Shown: positions 49,357-61,890 of the stretch, piece after piece
Layout: every line of letters starts with the position of its first letter
Position numbering within the stretch: the stretch's first letter is position 1
Assembly: GCA_016722525.1 (NCBI GenBank)
Contig: JADKJB010000008.1
Coordinates: 62,001-126,000, forward strand
Length of the DNA: 64,000 bases
Direction of reading: 5' to 3'
Source: Bacteroidota bacterium
GTDB lineage: Bacteria; Bacteroidota; Bacteroidia; AKYH767-A; OLB10
Notes under the pieces: model-generated
What the model was told of the DNA's origin: nothing
Seen by the model: only the letters and a program-made list of their open reading frames with translations
Databases searched by the model: none
Made by a program: the position numbers and the translations under genes

Positions 49357-52300
49357 CTAATCTGCTTTTGGTGGTGTTATTTTGATAACTCTTTTGGTTT
49401 TAGATTTTCGTTTCCAGATGCTCTTGAAGTCGGGATAGCTTTTGCGGTATATAAATCCAACACCGGATTTGGTTACTTCGCCATCCAGAATATCTTCATA
49501 ATCTTTGCGGGTATAGAGTTTGACAAACTTTCTTTCCATGGTATCGAGTTGATATTCAAAAATGAAATTCTCAACCATATTGTTACTTGTATTTCCGGCT
49601 TGAGTTTCATCGTTAAATCTACCTGAAACTTTTACAGAAGCTCTGTCATTGAACAACTTTTTTTGCATTTCATAGGTTAAACTTGTTTTTTCTTCCTCTC
49701 CACCACTTGCTGATGTTTGGGTATGTGAGTCAATCCCAAATGATAAGTCAACACTTTTTGTACTTGTTTTTGTGATAGCATTGAGTTGCGATTCCCAGAA
49801 ACTATTTATTTGCGAGGTTACATAGTTGGAAGAGTTTTCAATATTGGGCAGGTTAATGCTTTCAAACAATAGAAGGTTTACCGCTTGGCGCATCATTTCT
49901 TCCTCTGGTAGCGTATTCAAAACGCTGCTTATATACTGGTCGGGGCTTGTTACATTAAAAGCGACCTTTAGTTTTGAAACCTGATTAGTTAATTTCATTG
50001 ATACAATAAAGTCAACATTGCGTGTTTTGTTATCAACAGGATTGATGTAGGATCCTTTCACCTTGGATGTGGCTTCGAGATTCACTTCAGGATCGGTTAC
50101 ATCTCCGTCCCAACGCACAGTGCTGCCATTTGTAATTGTAAATATTTTAGCAGGCCAACCTGTAAATTTGAGATCAGCAGTTCCCTGTTTAATTTCATAA
50201 CTTCCTGTGAGGCTCATTGAATTATTTGGCAACATGGAATAATTTAGCAAGCCATTTCCAGTGATGCCTATATGGATATTATAGCCACTGGAGATTTCAA
50301 AATTGAAAATGCTTTTAGGAGTAATTTCAAGTGTCGTTTGAATAAGTGGCAAACCTGATAGTTCATTTACCCGGGAAAATGCTGTTGAAAATGCAGAAGT
50401 ATCCATAGACAGGCTTGCGAATGTTACGGTTTTTTGTCTCTCCTGTAAGGAAAGATCCTCAGAATGACGGTAGGTAATATTGGTCCCATCCTGCAATTTT
50501 ATCTTCCCTTTTATAGAAGGCATGCTAACGGGACCTGTTATTTTCAAACCTGAATTCACAATCACGGAACCGAAGAAATCGGGATGGTCCTTTACCGTTG
50601 TGTTCATTACCCTTATGTTGTCAAAGCTCACATCCAGATCAGCGGTGATTTTTTCAGTGTTTTCGAGATTTATAATTCCATCAACAAAAAGTTGCTTCTT
50701 AAGACTATCCACTATCACAAAATGATTGAAGTGTACCTGATTGGATTTGATGACAACAGAATCTTCAGGAACCGAGAACCAGGCCTGAAGTGGTATGATA
50801 TTTAATGTAACAGCATTTAATTTTAACTTGCCATCGATAGTTGGTTTCGTGCCTTCTTCGGAGACCATTACTTCTCCGCTTGCATATCCGCCCAGATCAT
50901 TGATATATTCCTGTGTAAAAGGTTCCAGTAAGCTCACTGGAATGTATTTGAAAATAGCATTTATTTTTTGAACTGAAATGCTGTCCTCCCGGATTACTTT
51001 GAGTAGTAATACTGATGAATCATTAAGTTGTGCGGTCATTTCACTTTCAATGCTTCCTGACTTTTTCATTTTTAAAATCCATTTGCACCAACATGATCGG
51101 CCACAACCTCTTTCCATTTTAGTTGGTTAACATCAAATTTAAATTCCAGGTTTTTATTTTCTTTAGCACTATATATAAAATCGGCATTTACAATCCCTTC
51201 AGGCAAATTTGATAGTACTTTTACTGAAGCCAATTTGCTGATATTTATATTTTGCAAGTTCATTTTCAGCGAATCAGATTTTCGACCGTTCAGGTTAATT
51301 TTCATAGCTTCATGTTGAAGATTCAAGTCAGCTATGAAGTCATTGGTTCCTATTTCCCACTTTAAAAATTCAGCAGGAGAAATAGTCCATTTGTTAGAAT
51401 TGACAATCCAATCTGACCCTGCTGTTCTGAAGTTTATACTTCCCTTCCCTTTCAAAGCTTCTGCGCCAAGCTGATAGAGCGGAGCTCCACTGCTGTCGGC
51501 AATAAAGATGGAGCCGGTAATCTTTTCAGGTAACACATCCAGCTGAAGTTTGGTCAGCCCGGTTCCTTCATCGTTAATTTCCAGACTATCAATTGTCAGA
51601 TCTCCATGCATAGTTTTCTGATCAACCATCAATGCTAATTTGGCTCCATAGCATCCTGCGTTCAAATAGTTTAAACTGTCTATTTCTAATTCTGCATGAA
51701 TACTTTGTTCCTTATTTGATTTTCTTATTGTTAAATCAGCATGGTGAAACCTAAATACCGAATCCGGAAGGAACAGCGTAAATATCGAGTCATATTGGGC
51801 AGCAACATTTAAATTGAATGCCGGCAAGGTTGCTATGTAGGATCCATTAAAATAGTTGGTAGCATCCAATGTAAGTATTTTCTCAAATTCTATTTTTGAA
51901 AGTGCACTTGTAAATTCAGTAATCGAAGTGGGGCTGTTAAATTCAGCGATTACAAAATCACTGGAAAGCAGGGAACTTATTATTGTATCCTTCCTGCTTA
52001 ACATTAATGATAATGTATCCAGATTGGCTATGTGATCATCTTTAACCAGGGAAATTGCATGCATATTTATCGCAGCTTCCAAATCTCCCAACCTGTTTGA
52101 AAATGAAGCCGACAATTCACTTTTTATTGAACAATTCCCAGGCAGTAAATCTGATCTTCCCTCATAGAAACTGAAATTACCTGCCAGTTGTCCATGGTTC
52201 GCCTTTTGCTCCCATCCAAAGTCTCCTGCAATGTCACACGACAAAGTTGAGTCGATACCTGTTAATTTAAATAATAACACTTGCCGGTCTATTTTGAAAT

Positions 52301-54088
52301 CAAGATTTAAATCATAAGTTTTGATGTCTTTGAAGGCTAGCTCATCAAACTCAATAGAACCTTGGCCTGAAATAGTATTTATTCCTTTAGCTTTCCCGTT
52401 CCAGGATATTTTAGCTGAGAGGTTGTGCATATCCTTGTTTCCTAAAATTTCATTCAGTTTGATGTCACTCAGCTTCGCATTCAGTTTGGCATAACTGCTC
52501 TTGATATCGTAATTCCCTGCTATCAAAATTTTACCTGAACTGCTGCTTATGTTCAGGTTGAAATTGGGATGGTAGAAAGAGTCTTCAATTGTGCCTGAAA
52601 ATTGAACCGGTTTGAATTCGGTAGGATCATACTAGTTTTAAATCCCGAAATAAGTTCTTCAGCCTGATACTGTGAGATGGAATTGGTATGGAATTTTAAC
52701 TCGCAGCGTGAGTCAGGAATTTGTGTCAGATTTTTAATGCTACCTGAAACATCAAGCTGAATTCCTGAGTATGCATCTGCACTGAACTTTTCAATATTTA
52801 AAACATTCATCGATCCTGCAAGTGCAACTGAAACAACAATTGTGTCATTGGCTGAAAATGGTGCATTAGTTTCCTTTCCGGTGGTAGCAAGCAAATCCAG
52901 CACCATCTTCCCCTGCATAGTGGAGTCTGCTTTGATCTCCAATTTTCCAGTTTGTAGAAATAATTTATTGTTCAATGAAGCAGAGAGCTCATTCAGCTCT
53001 AGCCCCATTCCTTTTTGCTCCAGGTAAATATTTTTTATGGTAGTGTTTAATTTTTGAACAGGAAGCCATTGAGTTATAATATTTGATTCGGCAGAAGAAA
53101 AATTCTCAATTGAAAAATTTCCGTTTTTGATATTGAATAGTTCACACACTATTGTCCATTCAAATTCTTTAGGATAAATGGTGCCGGGTTCAATTTGTGC
53201 TGTGTTTGCTGATGGGGTTTCAGAAGGGGAGAAGGTAATCACAGGATCTTCAACTTTTAATTGAGAAATAGTCAACTCGCTTGAAGTCAGATCTAGTTTT
53301 TTAAGTATTAAATTTGAGTGCTTTAATGAAGCAGCCAGATATAATTTGCTTGAAGGGTTGGTGTACTTGTATGCTATGTCAGTAAGTTCAATATTCTTCG
53401 CTGAAAATTTCCAGGGTGATGGTATGGTGTCATTAGGAATGGTGTCTTCAATTTGTGTGGATATGGATGCCATTCCATTTACTCTATTCAGTTTAAGTGT
53501 GCCTACATCGATCTGCTTTTTGAAAAAAGAAAATGAATCAAAACTCAAATCTGCTTTGTATAAGCTTTGCTGAATAAATATCCCTTTGACTGGATTACTA
53601 TAAAGAAAATTAATATTGTAAAGATGAGCTTCATCTAAAATTAGGTCCCACGTATTTGTTGACTCAGGTTTGATTTCGGTGGTGGCAGGAGATGATGGAA
53701 AATAGGCCATCAGGTTGAGCTGCCCCGAACTGTCAGCAAAAAGATTGCATACAACATCGTCAACACGAATATCATTTAGAATAAGCTGTTTCGAAAATAA
53801 AGGGAGAACTTTAAACGATACTTTTATATTACCTCCATAAAAAATTGTATCGCCACTGCTTTCAAGCATTTCAATTTTGCTTAACTCTATATCCCCAACA
53901 ATGGAGAGCGTTATTTTGCCGACACTAATAGGTAATCCATTATTTTTTAAAATGCTGTTGACCTGACTGGTTAGAATGGAATGACCAATTGGAAGATGAA
54001 TAAAAGCTATCAAAAACACCAGCAAAACAACCAGACAAAGTAAAAAGTACTTTATAATTTGAAGAGCCTTTTTTAAGGTGGGGTGCAC
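49357..54088 (-). CDS. tamB: TamB-type translocation and assembly protein, split by frameshifts
   Basis: About 1577 residues after repair. The N-terminus is a membrane anchor (FLLCLVVLLVFLIAFIHL), then a long beta-rich AsmA/TamB-like domain. The C-terminal region carries the TamB (DUF490) signature: GNGLLNYSMLPNNSMSLTGSY divided by YEIKQGTADLKFTG, and ATSKVKGSYINPV. Three reading pieces overlap near 52570 and 51095; repair restores GTIEDSFYHPNFNLNISSS across the first break. It is a periplasm-spanning groove protein thought to carry lipids to the outer membrane. The gene runs directly into tamL. Confidence 0.87.
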
Positions 54089-54190
54089 GTTTGTTTACAA
54101 GCAATTTATGTTATAAAATTACAAAATATTTCTTGCAAAGCAACAGGCTGAAAATCAGTATATTAAAGTTATAAATTGGAGAAGTGAGGA

Positions 54191-54958
54191 TTAAAGTTTC
54201 TTTAAAAATTCACTCACAACATCAAGTAACCAGGACGGGTTATCAGCATGTACCCAATGACCGGCCCCAAGGCGACCTTAATTTCTACTTGAGTGAACAT
54301 CTCAAAATTTCACGTTCATCATCATAGGAAATGTAGTTTGATTTTTCACCTTTGACGAATAATGTGGGTTTTTCAAATGGATGATTGTACGTTATTCTTT
54401 CTCCAACACTTTCAATTTTTTCATTAATCACCTTTAAATTGAAACGCCAATCCAATCGATCCTTTTCTTTCCAATATAAATTTTTCATCAGGAATTGTCG
54501 GGTGGAAGATTCATCAATGTCAGCTTTAAGAATTTCTTCGACTGCATTTCGTGAGCTTGAATTGGTGGTATCAACAGTTAACAAAGTATCCAGTATTTCT
54601 CGGTGATGAACAGGATATAATCGCGGAGCAATATCAATAACAATTAATCCACTCAGCATAGCTGGAAAAAGCCCGGCAAATTTCATCGCTGTTTTCCCCC
54701 GAGGGAATGACCTAACACAACCAAATTGGTTAAGTTTTCCATTTCAATTAATTCCCTCACATCTTGGGCCATTACATCAATAGAAAATTTGTCATCGTGT
54801 GGTGACAATCCATGATTCCTCAGATCGGCCATAATTACCTTATAACCCATTGCTGACAGATTTTTTCCAAAAGTTTGCCAGTTATCTGATGAGCCAAATA
54901 GTCCATGCAAAACTAGTATAGCCTTGCCCTGGCCTAAAGTTCGTTGATGGAGTTTCAT
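54191..54958 (-). CDS. Alpha/beta hydrolase, frameshifted
   Basis: About 255 residues of the alpha/beta hydrolase fold. The start MKLHQRTLGQGKAILVLHGL leads to the oxyanion HGLFGSSDNW, DLRNHGLSPH and the nucleophile Ser in VVLGHSLGG. One A is missing after GHSLGG; repair gives GKTAMKFAGLFPAML. The Asp region is in VIDIAPR; the catalytic His is in GAGHWVHADNPSWLL, in another frame after a shift near 54265. The stop is at 54191-54193. It resembles YbfF-type esterases; the substrate is unknown. It lies about 100 bp upstream of tamB. Confidence 0.82.
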
Positions 54959-55195
54959 TGGCACAATGTACGGATTTTGTTTTTTCTGATAGGGCAACGG
55001 TCATGTCCGTTACTCCAGGAATGCTAATTTATTGAATTTATCCTTTAGGTCTGTAGGAGTGAGTATTTTGCAATTCCTGATCCTAAGTTAAGTTCTTCAA
55101 TTAAAGTCATTAAGGCAAAATAGCGGTATTCAATAGTTACTGCTATTGTAAATTTTATTTCTCCAATATAATTTTTAAGGTTCCTATTTTATAGG

Positions 55196-55203
55196 TAATT
55201 TTG
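55196..55203 (+). promoter_or_regulatory. -7 promoter box of the GNAT-lysC-ctaA unit
   Basis: TAATTTTG, 10 bp before the ATG at 55214. No clear upstream TTG. Confidence 0.45.
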
Positions 55204-55213
55204 CAACCTAATT

Positions 55214-55690
55214 ATGGTCAACTCAATCACTATCCGTAAAGGCAAAAAAACCGATCTGCCAGCTGTTCTTAAACTAATACAGGAATTAGCGCTTTACGAA
55301 AAAGCCCCCGAAGAGGTAACCAACACCGTTGAATCCATGGAACGCGATGGATTTGGTGACAATCCTGTATTTCGATTGCTCGTGGCAGATGACCATGGAG
55401 ATGTTGTTGGAATGGCCATTTATTTTATCAAGTACAGCACCTGGAAGGGGAAAGGGATTTACCTGGATGATATAGTTGTAAATGAAAACTTCCGCGGTAA
55501 GGGCATTGGTAAGTTGCTGCTTGAAGCTGTAATTAGTGACAGCAAAACAGTCGGGGCAAAACAAATTCACTGGCAGGTGCTCGACTGGAATGAATCAGCA
55601 ATTGGTTTTTATAAAAAGTATAATGCCTCATTCGATAACGAATGGATTAATTGCAAATTAACCGAATCACAAATTTTGAAATTCCAGTAA
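55214..55690 (+). CDS. GNAT acetyltransferase, spermidine/thialysine N-acetyltransferase-like
   Basis: 158 residues. RKGKKTDLPAVLKLIQELA and KAPEEVTNT match the SSAT/thialysine acetyltransferase group. The acetyl-CoA loop is NFRGKGIGKLLLEAV, preceded by IYLDDIVV, and WNESAIGFYKKYNA follows. It acetylates polyamines or lysine-like amines in relatives; the substrate here is unproven. It lies 12 bp before lysC and is probably cotranscribed with it. Confidence 0.88.
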   Translation: MVNSITIRKGKKTDLPAVLKLIQELALYEKAPEEVTNTVESMERDGFGDNPVFRLLVADDHGDVVGMAIYFIKYSTWKGKGIYLDDIVVNENFRGKGIGKLLLEAVISDSKTVGAKQIHWQVLDWNESAIGFYKKYNASFDNEWINCKLTESQILKFQ

Positions 55691-55702
55691 ATCAATCTAA
55701 TC

Positions 55703-56980
55703 ATGAAAGTGTTCAAGTTTGGAGGGGCATCTGTTAAAGATGCAGAGGCAGTTAAAAATATTACAAAAATTTTAGCCAATTTTGAAAATGAAAAAATAGT
55801 TGTGGTAGTTTCGGCTATGGGAAAAATGACCAACGCGCTTGAATTGGTCATTAATTCCTATTTTAATAAAGACGGAAATGCTATCAAGCATCTGGAAGAG
55901 GTAAAGTTGTTCCATAAAAAAATAATGAATGAACTCTTTTCTTCTAAATCACATCCTGTCTTCGATGAAGTAAACAATCATTTCGTTGAAATTGAATGGG
56001 TACTTGAAGAAGAAGCAGCAAAAGGATATGCATTTGCTTATGATCAGATTGTTTCAACAGGCGAATTAATTTCAACCAGAATAATTAGTGCTTACCTACG
56101 GCAAGCCGGTATCAATAACACCTGGCTTGATGCTCGTGACATCATTCAAACCGATAATAATTATCGGGAGGGTGAAGTGAATTGGGCTGTGACAACGGCT
56201 CGGTCGCAGGAAATAATTCCTTCCTTATTCAAAGATCCTTGTAACGTTGTTGTTACTCAGGGATTCATTGCAAGTACTTCTGAAAATTATACTACTACAT
56301 TAGGTAGAGAGGGTTCAGATTACACTGCTGCTATATTAGCATATTGCTTAAATGCCGATGGCGTTTTTATTTGGAAGGATGTACCGGGTGTATTAAATGC
56401 AGATCCTAAGTTTTATAAGGATGCTCAGAAAATAGAGCGAATGAGTTATCATGATGCCATTGAACTGGCTTATTTCGGAGCTTCAGTCATTCACCCCAAA
56501 ACCATTAAGCCCCTCGAGAATAAAAATATTACACTTCATGTAAAGTCATTTATTAATCCTGATTTTCCGGGAACCCAGATTGGCAAAGATTTTCAAACTA
56601 AGCCTCTGATTCCATCGTTTATATTCAAAGACAATCAGCTGCTTATAAGTATCTCTGCAAAAGATTTTTCATTTATTGCCGAAGAAAACCTGAGTGGTAT
56701 TTTTGGGTTGTTCGCAAGTATCGGAGTTAAAATTAACCTGATGCAAAACTCTGCAATCAGTTTTTCTGTTTGTATAGATAATAATCCCTTCAAAGCCCCT
56801 AAATTAATTGAGGCGCTTAAAAAGGATTACAAAATTCTTTATAACGAAAATCTCCAGCTTTACACGGTGCGGCATTATTACCCATCAACTATTGAAATGT
56901 TGACTGCAGGCAAAGAAGTGTTGTTAGAGCAAAGAAGCAGACATACAGCTCAATTTGTAGCCAGAGTGATCAAAGATTAA
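55703..56980 (+). CDS. lysC: Aspartate kinase
   Basis: 425-residue enzyme phosphorylating aspartate, the first step toward Lys, Thr, Met and diaminopimelate. The ATP/aspartate motif is KVFKFGGASVK at the start; other features are VVVSAMGKMTNAL, STGELISTRI, TLGREGSDYTAAILA and FGASVIHPKTI. C-terminal ACT domains (about 305-425) probably mediate feedback control by amino acids; ISISAKDFSFIAEENL begins the first. No break is seen. The ctaA gene follows after 4 bp. Confidence 0.93.
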   Translation: MKVFKFGGASVKDAEAVKNITKILANFENEKIVVVVSAMGKMTNALELVINSYFNKDGNAIKHLEEVKLFHKKIMNELFSSKSHPVFDEVNNHFVEIEWVLEEEAAKGYAFAYDQIVSTGELISTRIISAYLRQAGINNTWLDARDIIQTDNNYREGEVNWAVTTARSQEIIPSLFKDPCNVVVTQGFIASTSENYTTTLGREGSDYTAAILAYCLNADGVFIWKDVPGVLNADPKFYKDAQKIERMSYHDAIELAYFGASVIHPKTIKPLENKNITLHVKSFINPDFPGTQIGKDFQTKPLIPSFIFKDNQLLISISAKDFSFIAEENLSGIFGLFASIGVKINLMQNSAISFSVCIDNNPFKAPKLIEALKKDYKILYNENLQLYTVRHYYPSTIEMLTAGKEVLLEQRSRHTAQFVARVIKD

Positions 56981-56984
56981 GTTG

Positions 56985-58101
56985 ATGCGTAATGAAATGA
57001 GTATTCAGAGTCGTTCATCCATTATTTTATGGTTGTTCAGTGGATGTTTTCTTATTTTTGGAATGGTGGTTGTCGGAGGTATCACCCGACTTACCGGTTC
57101 AGGGTTATCGATCACCAAATGGGATGTAGTTACAGGTACTATTCCTCCTCTCAATGAGGCCGACTGGCAAAAGGAATTTCTTCATTACCAGGAAACACCT
57201 CAGTTTAAGCATATCAATTCTCATTTCGAATTAACCGATTTTAAGCAAATTTATTGGTGGGAGTATATTCACCGACTGCTAGGAAGACTTATTGGTTTGG
57301 TATTTATTATTCCATTTTTATGGTTTCTGTTTACAAAACAGTTCAATAAGGAAATTATTCTGAAGTCGTTGATCCTTTTTGCAATGGGTGGCCTGCAGGG
57401 GTTTATCGGTTGGTATATGGTAAGTAGTGGATTGGTAAATGTACCCAGTGTAAGTCACTTTCGACTTGCACTGCATTTAATTACTGCCTTTGCTACATTC
57501 GGATTAACTTTTTGGTTTGCTTTTGAACTTATCAATACTGTAAAATTATCTTTAATAGGTTGGCATAAGTCCCTGTATAATTTTGTTAAAATTATTTTTG
57601 CTTTCACCATTTTACAAATTATTTATGGTGCTTTTGTTGCCGGAATGAAAGCCGGATATATTTACAACACATGGCCCCTCATGGGTGATAAAGTTATAGC
57701 CGATTCAGTTTTTTATTCTCTTAATAAATATGGGTGGATGGCACTTGTCGATAATATGTCAGGCGTTCAGGTGGTGCATCGTTATCTTGCTTATGTGGTG
57801 GTCTTTTTAATCCTGGGGATGATTTGGTTTGTCCGCAAAAAGCAAAAAACGGAGATCTTAAAACTTTCTGTACCACAAATGAATGCTGTTTATTTGGTGT
57901 TGGTCATTGTAACTCTTCAATTTATTCTAGGAGTGTTCACACTCTTATATAATGTGCCGGTTGCTTTAGGTGTAATTCCACCAAATCGGTGCTTTTTACT
58001 TTTTTGCTGCTATCATATATTTGTTACACCGATTAAAAAAGAACATCTGTTTGCCGAGTATACAATTTCTTCAGCAAAATAAACCAAACCGGATTTATTG
58101 A
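56985..58101 (+). CDS. ctaA: Heme A synthase (COX15/CtaA), frameshifted near the end
   Basis: Integral membrane enzyme converting heme O to heme A for cytochrome oxidase. About eight helices are present. VVVGGITRLTGSGLSITKWD and WWEYIHRLLGRLIGL give the first heme-ligand His; HFRLALHLITAFAT and VQVVHRYLAYVVV follow. The frame shifts near 57975; repair gives FHQIGAFYFFAAIIYLLHRL with the last conserved His and ends at 58099-58101. Without repair the last ligand would be lost. The start is an ATG 4 bp after lysC. Confidence 0.9.
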
Positions 58102-58112
58102 ACTGTATTAAA

Positions 58113-58149
58113 TTGAAAACGCCTTCCTGATTAAAGAAGGCGTTTTCAA
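58113..58149 (+). terminator. Bidirectional terminator between ctaA and the carboxypeptidase gene
   Basis: A perfect 14-bp inverted repeat, 58113-58126 with 58136-58149, then T-rich sequence. It serves the convergent genes on both sides. Confidence 0.9.
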
Positions 58150-58168
58150 ATTTTTATTTTTATAACTT

Positions 58169-60544
58169 TTACTCAATTACCAGTTTAACAGGTTTAGAAA
58201 AATTGTTGTCACTTTCAAAATGCACCAGGTAAACTCCCTTTGATAATTCAGAGGAAGAAACTTTAACAGAAGGTGTTCCAGCAGCAACTGGTTGTTTTAT
58301 AACCCTTCTTCCGGCCATATCATTCACAATTATAGAACCGCCTTCATTGCCTGCATTTAAATTCATAAAAATATTCGCTCGCTGGATTTGGTAATACTGC
58401 TTCTATAATTGCATTTTAAAATTCCTGTATGCTATTTGTGCCGGGAAGAACCTTAGTGACTAATAAATCATCAAAATAATAACCGTCATATTCCTGAAAT
58501 CCATCACTGACAAGTACAAATCGCAACTGAACATTTGTTCCGAGATAATCATCCAAACTAATTTCTTCTTTTACCCAACCTAACTGAAAGCCCTCATATA
58601 CCGGTTCATTTAAAATTTGAAAGTCACTGCCTGCAACGGTATACTTTCCACAGAGTGCAGTCCAGGTTGCACCGTTGTTGGTGGAAGCCTGAACTTGTAC
58701 ATAGTCGTAATTTGGTTCCAGCGCCCACCTTGCATAAAAGGATAAGGATGCTTTTACCGCAACAGTGAGATCGATAGGAGTGGTCACTCTGCAAGCAGAA
58801 ACATCATTGGAATTGTAATCACCAAATGGAGAGTCTGTGATCGAACCCGTAGGTGAATAAAATAGGGTGGTACTGGTACCCCACTGACCCGCATTCCAAC
58901 CCGAAGTACTATTGCCATCTGAAGCAAAAGCTACTGTTGGTGAACCAAAATATTTAACGATGGTTTCATTTCGTATGTACAAACCGTTATCAATACTCAT
59001 CTGAAATTTAATTTCTTCTCCGTTCGTCATTGGAGTTGTTAACCCAAATGATATGGAATCGTTTATTTCCTCAAGCAGGTCTAAATTCCATGAACAACAC
59101 TATTACCTGTTAAAATTATATTAGGGGTAATTGCGGTTAATGAAATGGTATACGTTCCTGTTGTATCCAATCCCAGTTGTTTTAAAGTAAACTGAATGGT
59201 ACCCACACCTGCTGAAATTAATTCCGGAGAGGTTTCTGTTACAGTAGCATATTTTCCGGCAAGCTGAGCCATAGTAATATTCTGAAACATGTTTGACTGA
59301 CATAATGGTATAATTTCATTGATTGGAGGCCAAAAGCCAAATGCGGCATCTCCACATTCCGGGGTCATCGCAAAAACTTTTGGCTTAGCAATCTGCTCGC
59401 CATACATCCAGTCATCGGAGCTGCCATTCACAATATAACCTACAGTTTGATCAGCTGTTCCATAGGTATAACCGTTATAAGTGGTCAGCAAACTGCCATA
59501 ATTGGTGTATAATGCGGAATCAGGAGTGTAAATAGAATAATTATAACCCCATGGATAAATTAATAAATTTCCAAAAGTGTGATAGTTGAGTGCAATTTTA
59601 AAATCTCTGGAGTTAACGAAGGCACTCATTAATTGTGTCTCAGGTTCCGAAAAAGGAACCGTCCCTCTGTAAGTTTCGTCACCGGTAAAAGGTGATGAAC
59701 CATCATCGTCAAATCCCCAGTTGAAACCGTAGTTTCGGTTAAGGTCAACACCAAATGTCCCATCCAGGTTGTCTCGTCTGTTTTTTCTCCATAATCCCCC
59801 ACCTAAAGGTTCATTCAGATAATTAAATTCATAGCCATCGGGATTTAAACAAGTAATGAAAAATAATTCGGTGTTATCTACAATTGAGGCAAGTTCCGGA
59901 TTGGTGTTGTAGTTTTCAAGAAGATACCACATATAATAAATCAGTTGCGACATGCCTCCGGGTTCTCTTGCATGGTGTACTGCCGAGTATAAAACTTCAG
60001 GTTCTGATTCATCAATTGCTGCATTATCAGAAATCTTAACATAATAAACAGGACGATTTTCAATAGTATTTCCTCCGGGTAAAGCCTGTTTTATTGTTAT
60101 TAAAGAAGGGTATAAAGAGGCCATTGAATCCAAATTGTCGAACATCTCCTGATAAGTGAAATAGCCGCCCATAGAACCCAATGAAAAATTAGCTGGAATT
60201 GGGTACTGAGGAATAGTTGAATTGCAGTTTGCGGCGGTTAGTGAACGCTGAGAAGAAATTGTTTGAGCAGTTTGGTTTCTATAATAGGAAACAATATCTT
60301 CAATTTGAATATCGTATCGAAATCCGGCATTTGCAATTTTTGCAATTTCCATTTCACTGAAATCAGAAATAAACCAAACATTCTTCCTGATGTCGCCATG
60401 ATCTGTTTCTATACCCAGGCTGCTGAGTTTTTTTAAACCCGCATCGCCAGTCCAAATTTTAACTCGGCTGTGTTTGTGGTTTTGGGCTGTGACTGAAGTT
60501 ATTGTTGTTGAAATTAAGGCAATTAATAGAAAGAAATATCGCAT
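58169..60544 (-). CDS. Secreted M14 zinc carboxypeptidase with type IX sorting domain, broken
   Basis: About 791 residues after repair. Signal peptide (MRYFFLLIALISTTITSVTA). A propeptide-like region is followed by the M14 domain: zinc motif HHAREPGG, then DLNRNYGFNWG, third zinc His in NYHTFGNLLIYPWG and the catalytic Glu in MTPECGD. A jelly-roll-like adhesion module follows (RWALEPNYDYVQVQ). The end resembles a sorting domain (SKGVYLVHFES). Breaks: one base near 59085, an in-frame TAA at 58418-58416 inside QEF-x-NAIIEAVLPNPAS, and an extra T near 58370. Digests proteins or peptides outside the cell. Confidence 0.86.
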
Positions 60545-60716
60545 AATTAGTTTTATTTAGGAACTAACAAAGTTATAAAACTATTTGCAGAAAAGATTAA
60601 TAATTAAGGAACTACTGCATAAATTACTGAAACATGACCAACTTTGATTGCCTACTAGTAGGGCATTCAAGAAAGCATGGGCTGCTTTTAATTCTGTTGC
60701 TTAAATCTTTTTAATC

Positions 60717-61717
60717 CTACTCAATCGGATAATAAATTTTAGTCAGCCATTTTGATGTATCTGGTTCATTCAGAGGGTCAAACAAGTACTCCTCCCAGGG
60801 AGCTCCTATTGCTGGCAGGTTGTTTTTATTCATCCATTCATACATATAAGCATGTGCCAGCTCCGACCCCTCGCTTTTTCCATAATAATCAACTTTTAGG
60901 GCTTTTGAGGCAGGTAAAATTGATGCATTAATACCATCCACCGTTTTTCCCGGGGTGTTAATAGGAATACAGGGTTCCATTTCTACTGAATCTTTGGACC
61001 AAACCTGGTATATGGTGAATCGGTTTCCGGTTTGTTTAAGACCCTGAACAACTAATGATTCTGAGAGCTGGTTGAAGCCCTCTTCCAGTTTTGAATTGAA
61101 TTCCTTACTGCTACACTTGATTTTTATTGACAGTATTGGTTGTGCCTCTTTAGTTACTTGTTCAATTTCCCATGCAGTCACAAGGGTATCCTGTAAAGTT
61201 TCAGTGTATTTTTTAAGCCCTTCAATAGTTTTTTCGAAGTCGATACCGATGGATTTTTCCATGAACATGCCGGGGAAAAAGCGACCCATAAATGGCAAAT
61301 CAATATCCAAAAACGCATTTACTAGTATAGCTTCACCCGAATCTTTCAAAAGCCATCCCCCATTGGAAGTGCCCATCCCTTCAAAGGTAAGCGCATACTC
61401 TATTTTGTCAGGTTCTGAACTTTCTATTATGGTTAAGCTGCCGTTACCTACTGAATTGTTATTACTGGTCCATTTATGGATGGCACCGAGTCCTGATTCA
61501 GGCCCCTCATAAACCGATTTCATGGCGGGATCTATCTGATCCCAATAGGACCAATTTTTCCATGATTTAGGCGTATTTATCTGATTAAACACCGTTTTCA
61601 AGGGGCATTAATGCCGGTTCTTTCTACATGTATTTTGCCAGGTAAAAAGAATGAAAACAGAACAAATATGGCCAGAATAATTATTGAAACTATAAGTACT
61701 TTTTTGAACAAATTCAT
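60717..61717 (-). CDS. SRPBCC plus GyrI-like domain protein, frameshifted near the start
   Basis: About 333 residues after repair. An N-terminal membrane anchor (VLIVSIIILAIFVLFSFF) starts at the ATG 61717. One base is missing near 61605; repair gives VERTGINAPLKTVFNQINTP. The first half is a START/polyketide-cyclase-like SRPBCC domain (PKSWKNWSYWDQIDPAMK). The second half is a GyrI/AraC effector-binding-like domain with LPASKALKVDYYGKSEG and GAPWEEYLFDPLNEPDTSKW. Probably binds a small hydrophobic ligand at the membrane; no target is known. Confidence 0.8.
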
Positions 61718-61859
61718 AGCATGGGACTCTTGGAGGTGAACAAGCCTTTTGTTTTCATTACAATAGTATTAAATTAGCTTAATAGTAAAAAATACCGGCA
61801 CTATAATTTTTTAATTGAAGCAGATTTTTTTTAAATCAAGGCTATTTTAAACATTGCAT

Positions 61860-61867
61860 TACTTTTG
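61860..61867 (+). promoter_or_regulatory. -7 promoter box of the GT9 gene
   Basis: TACTTTTG fits TAnnTTTG and overlaps the GTG at 61867, so translation more likely starts at the in-frame TTG at 61891. Confidence 0.5.
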
Positions 61868-61890
61868 TGCTTGTAAACAGATCCGGTCAA

